Assembly (NCBI GenBank): GCA_900546845.1
Contig: UREK01000046.1
Location: 1-10,060 of the forward strand
Direction: 5' to 3'
DNA length: 10,060 nucleotides
Source of the DNA: an uncultured Eubacteriales bacterium
GTDB taxonomy: Bacteria > Bacillota > Clostridia > Christensenellales > CAG-138
Every line of letters begins with the position of its first letter. Positions within the stretch are counted from its first letter, which is position 1. The position numbers and the translations under genes were made by a program. Below are positions 5,416 to 10,060 of the stretch, piece by piece. The notes beneath the pieces were generated by a model, which worked only from the letters and a program-made list of their open reading frames with translations, searched no databases and had not been told where the DNA came from.

Positions 5416-5895
5416 TTAAAACAGCTTTTTCCCGTAACGCTCCAACACGTAGAAAAGCGGCATGCCGAGGCCATAGCAGGCGATTGCCTGCCCGGCTCCC
5501 ACATAGGCCGCGCCGGCGAGGAACGTCACCTCGCCCGGGAGATACACAAGGTGCATCAGCGCCCCGATGATGAGCGCGTTCAGAACCACTGCGGGCAGCG
5601 GTGCGAGCCATTTGGAAGCCCCGCGCGCCCGGAGCCACCAGGTCAGGAGCGCGGCGAGCAGCGTTGCAAGGCTGCCGAAGATCACATCGTAAAGCACAGC
5701 GCCGCCGGCGAGGTTCGCCACCAGGCAGCCGATGAAAAGCCCCGGCACCGCCGCGGGCGTAAAGAACGGCAGGATGCAGAGCGCCTCGGAAATGCGCACC
5801 TGCATGAGCCCATAGCTGATGGGGGCCGCCGCCAGCGTCAGGGCGGCATAAAGCGCCCCGATCAGGGCGCCCTGCACAAGTTTTTTTGTCGTCAT
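5416..5895 (-). CDS. queT: QueT family ECF transporter S component (queuosine precursor uptake)
   Basis: The 159-residue, very hydrophobic protein with about five or six membrane helices matches the QueT family (PF06177). This is the substrate-binding S component that works with a shared ECF energising module (EcfA, EcfA', EcfT) to import queuosine precursors for tRNA modification. The stretch from VRISEALCILPFFTPAAVPG (33-52) through FIGCLVANLAGG and DVIFGSLATLL (70-80) is characteristic. No ECF module genes lie nearby, as is normal for group II S components. The start at 5895 lies six bases after the DUF1858 stop and lacks an obvious ribosome binding site, so translation is probably coupled to that gene. 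Substrate assignment rests on family membership. Confidence 0.85.
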   Translation of the reverse strand: MTTKKLVQGALIGALYAALTLAAAPISYGLMQVRISEALCILPFFTPAAVPGLFIGCLVANLAGGAVLYDVIFGSLATLLAALLTWWLRARGASKWLAPLPAVVLNALIIGALMHLVYLPGEVTFLAGAAYVGAGQAIACYGLGMPLFYVLERYGKKLF

Positions 5896-5901
5896 AGCGG
5901 T

Positions 5902-6099
5902 TTATTTGCTGGCCAGGTACTCGTTGATCTTTTCCACCAGTTCATCCACGTTGATGCCGTGCACCGCGCAGGCCTGCTCGAGATCCTCGCCGCTTGCCAT
6001 CACGCAGCCCAGGCAATGCATGCCGCTTTCCATCAGGATGTCCGCCGTGCCGGCGTCCGCGCGCAGGATCTGCTCGATGGTCATGCTCTTGTTGATCAT
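5902..6099 (-). CDS. DUF1858 CxxC protein (hybrid-cluster-protein-associated disulfide domain type)
   Basis: The 65-residue protein consists of one DUF1858 domain, the type also described as a hybrid cluster protein-associated redox disulfide domain. MTIEQIL opens the domain and C29-L-G-C32 in MHCLGCVMA is the conserved cysteine pair. The C-terminal helix VDELVEKINEYL completes it. The likely role is redox or metal-linked; the partner is unknown and no hybrid cluster protein gene lies in the window. ATG at 6099 is chosen over an in-frame upstream ATG at 6183, because GGAGGA at 6108-6113 lies eight bases before 6099, family similarity begins here, and the promoter's start site lies downstream of 6183. 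It is the first gene of a two-gene unit with queT. Confidence 0.85.
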   Translation of the reverse strand: MINKSMTIEQILRADAGTADILMESGMHCLGCVMASGEDLEQACAVHGINVDELVEKINEYLASK

Positions 6100-6173
6100 G
6101 GTTATATTCCTCCATATCGGTTTTTTATAGTCTCTGCGCCCGTTTCCCGTTTCATGCGGCGGGCGCTGAAGGC

Positions 6174-6202
6174 ATTGTAACACATCGCCCCCGGCGGTTC
6201 AA
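6174..6202 (-). promoter_or_regulatory. Promoter of the DUF1858-queT unit
   Basis: On the - strand TTGAAC (6202-6197) and TACAAT (6179-6174) are separated by 17 bases, a near-consensus sigma-A promoter. The -35 box overlaps the stop codon of the GH13 gene at 6199-6201. The resulting leader of about 67 bases contains a hairpin, GCGCCCG/CGGGCGC with a 17-base loop, then an A-rich stretch and the ribosome binding site. Confidence 0.75.
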
Positions 6203-8130
6203 CGCATTTTGTCAATTTTTTCGGAAATGAGCATCGCGCCGGAGAGCGGCGGCAAAACGAGGTTCAGCGCGCCCGCGCTGCTTGCGGCGCGCACGCCCGT
6301 GATCGCCCCCACATAGGCCGGGGAGAGGAACATCCGCGCGCCGTCCGGCCCGCGCCGGAACGCCTCCGCCGTGACGGTTACGCGCTCGGCGCGCTCCGAG
6401 CGGTTCACAAGCGTCAGCGCGCTTTCCTCCCCATGCGTGCGCAGGATGGCAAACACATCCGGCGCGAGCGCCGCAAAGCCGCACGCGCCTGCGGAAAGCG
6501 CCTTTGAGTTGCGGCGTGCCGCGGCAATCCGGCGATATTGGGCGAGCTGCGCCTCGTCCTCCACGCCCCAGGGATAGGGCGCGCGGCAGAACGGGTCCGC
6601 CATGCCGAACATGCCGAGTTCGTCCCCATAATAGGTGCAGGGCACGCCCGGATGGGAAAACAGCAGCATCTGCGCGAGTGCAAGGCGCGCCTTGCCGCGC
6701 GCCGCCGCGTCCGGGCTCAGGCGGAACTTCGCCTGCTCCTCCCGGGTGAGCGCATCCCGGTGCGGCGCGCCGCCGAGCACCGTAGCGATGCGCGGCGTGT
6801 CATGGCTGCCGAGCAGGTTCAGGCACGCGTCGTAAAAAGGCTTCGGATAGTTTTCCCGCAGCGCGAAAAGCCGCGCCGCAAGGCCGTTCGCGTCTGTGCG
6901 GTACAAGAAGAAATCGCAGAGCGCGTCCCGCAGTGGGTAATTCATTGCGGAGTCAAGCTCTGCGCCGTCCACGTATTTCCGCCGCGCGCCGAAGCCTTCC
7001 TTATTGGAGGCGTCGTCCCACACCTCGCCAAGGAGCAGGCCCTCCGGGTCGAGCGCCTTCAGGCGCGCGCGCAGGAAGGCGATGAACTCGTCTGGCAGTT
7101 CGTCGGCCACGTCGAGCCGCCAGGAGGTGAAGCCCAGCGCTGCGTAATGCGAAAGCACCCCTGCGATGAACTCCAGGTAGGAGGGTACGAGCTCATTCAC
7201 CTCTGGCAGCGTCGGGAAGCCCCACCAGGCGCGGTAGCTGTCCGGCCAGGCCCGGAAATCATACCATTCGTAATACGGCGACTCCTTGGATTGGTAGGCG
7301 CCAAGCCCCGGATAGCGGCCGTAGCGGTCGAAATAGAGGCTGTCGTCCCCCGTGTGGGAGAACACGCCGTCCAGAATGACGCGCATGCCCGCGTCCTTTG
7401 CCGCGGCGGCGAGTGCGCGCAGGTCGTCCTCGCTCCCGAGTACGGGGTCGACGTGCAGATAGTCCGCCGTGTTGTAGCGGTGGTTGGAGGGCGATTCGAA
7501 AATCGGGTTCAGATACAGGCACGTTACGCCGAGGCTTTGGAGGTAGGGCAGTTTTTCGATCAGGCCGCGCAGGTCGCCGCCGTAAAAATCGCAGGGGTCG
7601 TAATCCTTCTTCCCGGGCAGCGGCCCATAAAGCACCGGCTCGTCCCACGCCTCGTGCAGGTACACGCTGCGCCCGAGCACGCGGTGGTATTCCGCGCGGT
7701 CAAGCCCGCCGCGTTCCCCGCTTCGGTGGAACCGGTCGGTGAACACCTGGTAGGCGAGCCCTTCCCGGAACCAGGCAGGCGTTTCAAACGCCGGGTCATA
7801 CATCGTGATCTGGTAGGCGGGGGGCGGATAATCATACACCGCGCCAACGCCGCTGCGGCCGCCGTAATAGCGCGGCCCCACAGGCGTTTCCAGCAGAAAA
7901 TAATACCAGACTAGCCCGGTATGCGCAGCCTGGAACACGAACTCATAATACTCTCCGGCGCGGCGGCCTTCCACGATGCGCTCCGCGTTTTCCACCCAAA
8001 GGCGCAGGCGGGCGCGCACATCGGGATCCGGCACGCGGATGGAAAGGCGCACGTCCGTGCCGCAGGGCACGGCGCCAAACGGGACGCGGAAGCGCGCCCC
8101 GATGGAATCATGCAAAATACCTTCGAACAT
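6199..8130 (-). CDS. GH13 glycosidase, pullulanase/neopullulanase-like
   Basis: The 643-residue alpha-amylase superfamily enzyme probably hydrolyses alpha-1,4 and/or alpha-1,6 bonds of glycogen or malto-oligosaccharides. An N-terminal beta domain of about 118 residues is followed by the (beta/alpha)8 barrel starting at WFREGLAYQVFTDRF (120-134). The four conserved regions are intact: DGVFSH (254-259), SWRLD with nucleophile D340, LLGEVW with acid/base E369, and LGSHD with D444. A C-terminal beta domain runs from about 545 to 640. There is no signal peptide, so it acts in the cytoplasm on stored or imported glucan. The ATG at 8130 follows AAGGGGG, about four bases upstream. It starts 30 bases after glgA and is probably cotranscribed. 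Exact specificity (pullulanase, neopullulanase or cyclomaltodextrinase) cannot be decided. Confidence 0.88.
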   Translation of the reverse strand: MFEGILHDSIGARFRVPFGAVPCGTDVRLSIRVPDPDVRARLRLWVENAERIVEGRRAGEYYEFVFQAAHTGLVWYYFLLETPVGPRYYGGRSGVGAVYDYPPPAYQITMYDPAFETPAWFREGLAYQVFTDRFHRSGERGGLDRAEYHRVLGRSVYLHEAWDEPVLYGPLPGKKDYDPCDFYGGDLRGLIEKLPYLQSLGVTCLYLNPIFESPSNHRYNTADYLHVDPVLGSEDDLRALAAAAKDAGMRVILDGVFSHTGDDSLYFDRYGRYPGLGAYQSKESPYYEWYDFRAWPDSYRAWWGFPTLPEVNELVPSYLEFIAGVLSHYAALGFTSWRLDVADELPDEFIAFLRARLKALDPEGLLLGEVWDDASNKEGFGARRKYVDGAELDSAMNYPLRDALCDFFLYRTDANGLAARLFALRENYPKPFYDACLNLLGSHDTPRIATVLGGAPHRDALTREEQAKFRLSPDAAARGKARLALAQMLLFSHPGVPCTYYGDELGMFGMADPFCRAPYPWGVEDEAQLAQYRRIAAARRNSKALSAGACGFAALAPDVFAILRTHGEESALTLVNRSERAERVTVTAEAFRRGPDGARMFLSPAYVGAITGVRAASSAGALNLVLPPLSGAMLISEKIDKMR

Positions 8131-8160
8131 GAATCCCCCTTCGGTGAATCGTTGCTTCGT

Positions 8161-9627
8161 TTAGGCGATCAGCTGGGCGTACAGCGTTTCATACTGCTTG
8201 GCTGCCCGCTCCCAGGAAAAGTCGCATTCCATACCCCGGCGGACGAGGCGTGCCCAGAGCGCCGGGTCGCTGTGATAATAGGCCACGGCGTGCTGCACAG
8301 TGAAAAGCAGCTCGTGCGCGTTGTAGTTGAGGAACGAGAAGCCAACGCCCGTGTCGGTGAACTTGTTGTAGGATTCCACGCTGTCCACCAGGCCGCCTGT
8401 CTCCCGCACGATGGGCACCGCGCCATAGCGCAGGGCGATCATCTGCGAAAGGCCGCAGGGCTCGAAGCGGGAGGGCATGAGGAAGAGATCCGCGCCTGCG
8501 TAGACGCGGTGCGCCAGCCCTTCGTTGTAGGCCATGTGTGCGGCGAAGCGGCTGCCATAGCGCCAGGAGGCCCAGGAGAAGAGCTGCTCATAGCGCGCGT
8601 CGCCAGTGCCGAGCACGACGAGCTGGAGTTCCTGCTCCATGATCTCCGCAAGCACATGCTCGAGAAGGTCGAGCCCCTTCTGATCCGTCAGGCGCGAGAC
8701 GAGCGCCGCGACGGGCACATCCGGGCGCGCCGCGAGGCCAAACTCCTTTTGCAGCGCCGCCTTGCAGGCCGCTTTGCCCTCCATGCCGTCCAGGGAATAG
8801 TTAGCGGGCAGGGCCGGATCGTCCGCCGGGTTAAAATATGCCGTGTCAATGCCGTTCAAAAGGCCGGTGAGCGCGTGCTCGCGTTCGCGCAGCACGCCGT
8901 CGAGCCCTTCGCCGTAATAGGTCGTCAAGATCTCGCGCGCATACGTCGGGCTGACGGTGCCGACGCGGTCGGCATAGACAATGCCGCCTTTGAGAAAATT
9001 AACGCAGCCGTTGTATTCGAGCAAATGCGGGTCAAAGCAGGGCGCGCCGAGCGAGAGCAGCTCATCCATGAACCCGCGGTCGAAAATGCCCTGATAGCGC
9101 AGATTGTGGATCGTAAGGAGCGTGCGGATGCGCGCATAGGCAGGGTCGGACGCGTATTGCAGCTTTAACAGCGGCGCGGCCATGGCGGTCTGCCAATCGT
9201 TCAGGTGCAGCACATCCGGCATGAAGCCGATGCGCGGCAGCATCTCCAAAATGGCCTTGGAAAAATAGGCGAAGCGCTCGCCCTCGGCGGAATCGAAATT
9301 GCCGTAGATGTAGTCCCGGCCGAAGTAATATTCGTTGTCGATGAAGTAATATGTCACGCCTCCGAGCGCGAGGTATTCCACGCCGCAGTATTGGCTGCGC
9401 CAGCCAAGGCGCAGGATAAAATCGCACACATGCTCGCATTGCGCCCGGTATTTTTCCTTGATGGGCTTGTAAAACGGCAGCACGACGCGCGCGTCCGCGC
9501 CGTCCCGGCAGAGCTGCGCGGGCAGCGCGCCCGCCACGTCCGCAAGGCCGCCGGTCTTGACGAATGGCAGGCATTCGCTCGCCGCGAAGAGCACCTTCAG
9601 CTTGGTTTCGGGTTTCGTTTTGCTCAT
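8161..9627 (-). CDS. glgA: Glycogen synthase (ADP-glucose type)
   Basis: This GT5 glycosyltransferase adds glucose from ADP-glucose to the non-reducing end of alpha-1,4-glucan. In the 488-residue form the ADP-glucose site KTGGLADV is at 24-31, HLNDWQT at 141-147, SRLTDQKG with the conserved Arg and Lys at 311-318, SRFEPCGL with the conserved Glu at 386-393, and ETGGLVDSV at 409-417. Length is normal and both Rossmann domains are complete. Two start codons are possible. ATG at 9627 is preferred to ATG at 9633 because GAAAGGA at 9634-9640 is six bases before the former and abuts the latter. The neighbouring GH13 enzyme supports a glycogen operon; glgC or glgD, if linked, would lie beyond 10060. 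A small upstream ORF overlaps this start. Confidence 0.95.
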   Translation of the reverse strand: MSKTKPETKLKVLFAASECLPFVKTGGLADVAGALPAQLCRDGADARVVLPFYKPIKEKYRAQCEHVCDFILRLGWRSQYCGVEYLALGGVTYYFIDNEYYFGRDYIYGNFDSAEGERFAYFSKAILEMLPRIGFMPDVLHLNDWQTAMAAPLLKLQYASDPAYARIRTLLTIHNLRYQGIFDRGFMDELLSLGAPCFDPHLLEYNGCVNFLKGGIVYADRVGTVSPTYAREILTTYYGEGLDGVLREREHALTGLLNGIDTAYFNPADDPALPANYSLDGMEGKAACKAALQKEFGLAARPDVPVAALVSRLTDQKGLDLLEHVLAEIMEQELQLVVLGTGDARYEQLFSWASWRYGSRFAAHMAYNEGLAHRVYAGADLFLMPSRFEPCGLSQMIALRYGAVPIVRETGGLVDSVESYNKFTDTGVGFSFLNYNAHELLFTVQHAVAYYHSDPALWARLVRRGMECDFSWERAAKQYETLYAQLIA

Positions 9628-9698
9628 AAGCATTCCTTTCTGTGCACAGCGTGTGCCGCGCTGCGGCGGGAACCATCCTCAGTCACGGCTTGCGCCAT
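9624..9698 (-). CDS. Possible 24-codon upstream ORF overlapping the glgA start
   Basis: An ATG at 9698 (- strand), preceded by AAAGGAG about six bases upstream, opens a 24-codon ORF. It ends in TGA at 9626-9624, overlapping the glgA ATG (9627-9625) as ATGA. Such an overlap would couple glgA translation to the small ORF. The predicted peptide is hydrophilic and Ala/Arg-rich and resembles nothing I know. The start signal lies inside repeat copy 9660-9770, so the ORF may be an accident of the repeat. Confidence 0.3.
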   Translation of the reverse strand: MAQAVTEDGSRRSAAHAVHRKECL

Positions 9699-9775
9699 GC
9701 CAGCTCCTTTCAAAAGAAGCCCTTGGAATCCCTGCAATTTAAGCCTCCCTCTAAGAGGGAGCATTTTGGTCGGTA
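9660..9775 (+). repeat. Hairpin repeat, copy A (variant)
   Basis: It opens with GCTGCGGCGGGAAC and ATCCTCAGTC (9660-9684), 24 of 25 bases identical to copy B. Two imperfect hairpins follow (near 9684-9698 and 9703-9720), then a perfect TCCCTC/GAGGGA hairpin (9746-9760). It closes with GCATTTTGGTCGGTACGCTCCCC, matching the end of copy B. Copy A therefore carries an extra hairpin module compared with B. Confidence 0.7.
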
Positions 9776-9790
9776 CGCTCCCCATAGGCG

Positions 9791-9844
9791 GTGAAGGGGC
9801 GCAGCCCCTTCACACTATCTTCCCCTTCCCGACGCGGGAAGGGG
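9791..9844. repeat. Two perfect inverted repeats between repeat copies
   Basis: GTGAAGGGGC (9791-9800) pairs with GCCCCTTCAC (9804-9813) around GCA. CCCCTTCCC (9822-9830) pairs with GGGAAGGGG (9836-9844) around GACGC. Neither is followed by a T-run, and I see no gene here. Confidence 0.65.
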
Positions 9845-9890
9845 CGAGGGGATGGGCCGTCACGGATGTGCGCTGCCGAATGGCTTAACC

Positions 9891-9968
9891 GCTGCGGCGG
9901 GAACAATCCTCAGTCCGCTTCGCGGACAGCTCCTTTGCCAAAGGAGCCTTTTGGTCAGTGCGCTTCCC
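9891..9968 (+). repeat. Hairpin repeat, copy B (cleanest copy)
   Basis: After GCTGCGGCGGGAAC and AATCCTCAGTC, two perfect hairpins follow each other: GTCCGC-TTC-GCGGAC (9913-9927) and GCTCCTTT-GCC-AAAGGAGC (9929-9947), then CTTTTGG. The second hairpin plus the T-run could act as a + strand terminator. It has the double-hairpin form of copies A and C. Confidence 0.75.
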
Positions 9969-10002
9969 TGCGCCATATGAATACGAAACCCGTTGGAGCT
10001 CA

Positions 10003-10060
10003 CCACCAAACGCCCCCTTTCTGAAAGGGGGTGGCAGCGCGCAAGCGCTGACGGGGGATT
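10003..10060 (-). repeat. Hairpin repeat, copy C (inverted, cut by window edge)
   Basis: Read on the - strand it begins AATCCCCCGTC, like the AATCCTCAGTC start of copy B. It continues with CAGCGC/GCGCTG (10035-10040/10045-10050) and then CCCCCTTT/AAAGGGGG (10013-10020/10024-10031), and ends in GTTTGGTGGTG. The stems differ in sequence from B but keep base pairing, which points to selection on structure. Its outer end runs out of the window. Confidence 0.65.

Noticed and set aside
6100..6170. Possible preQ1 riboswitch before DUF1858-queT
   Set aside because: The leader has a hairpin and an A-rich tail (ATAAAAAACC) that recalls preQ1-I. However, the loop lacks the sequence needed to pair with the tail and form the pseudoknot, and no preQ1-II consensus is visible. 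A covariance search would be decisive.
6538..9168. Two long + strand open frames (6538-7914 and 7921-9168)
   Set aside because: They are antisense to the GH13 gene and glgA, both clearly identified by catalytic motifs. Long opposite-strand frames are expected in GC-rich genes, and their translations look like no protein family.
9660..10060. CRISPR array
   Set aside because: The repeats are few, unevenly spaced, differently oriented and internally variable, and there are no spacer-like units or cas genes.

Overview
The window looks like chromosome from a moderately GC-rich anaerobic Bacillota of the Clostridia type. This is inferred from strong Shine-Dalgarno sites, consensus sigma-A promoters, an encoded-CCA tRNA, a QueT transporter, a DUF1858 redox protein, GlgA with a GH13 partner, and hairpin repeats of a kind I associate with Clostridia. 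No species call is possible from the sequence alone.

Layout. (1) 1-330: the window opens in what I read as the 3' end of a 5S rRNA gene, followed by a long intrinsic terminator. The last 16 bases of the 5S recur at 294-309, with hairpin-rich sequence between the copies. (2) 388-1080: an AT-rich cargo segment on the + strand holds a promoter, a 16-codon leader ORF, an intrinsic terminator with a matching antiterminator strand, and then a GNAT acetyltransferase. This is the architecture of transcription attenuation, as seen in front of drug-responsive resistance genes. (3) 1319-1962: a decayed tyrosine integrase with three frameshifts and a lost catalytic histidine. It is followed by a multi-hairpin element (2035-2164), an intrinsic terminator, and an intact tRNA-Thr(GGT) on the - strand. 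Segments 1-3 look like the remains of an integrated element between an rRNA operon end and a tRNA gene.

(4) 2382-4960, - strand: a promoter drives a uridine kinase, an AI-2E family membrane protein (TTG start overlapping the kinase stop) and a small divergent GNAT; the tRNA-Thr has its own promoter just downstream. (5) 4961-5415: no gene; a terminator at 5112-5154 closes the next operon. (6) 5416-6202, - strand: a promoter overlapping the end of the preceding gene, a DUF1858 CxxC protein, and QueT. (7) 6199-9627, - strand: GlgA (glycogen synthase) followed 30 nt later by a GH13 pullulanase/neopullulanase-like enzyme, a glycogen metabolism pair. (8) 9634-10060: intergenic sequence made of hairpin repeats. 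One copy supplies a possible 24-codon upstream ORF that overlaps the glgA start.

The observation most worth following up is the leader-peptide/attenuator arrangement in front of the GNAT at 574-1080. The integrase relic, the structured element and the duplicated 5S end beside it suggest the gene arrived on mobile DNA.
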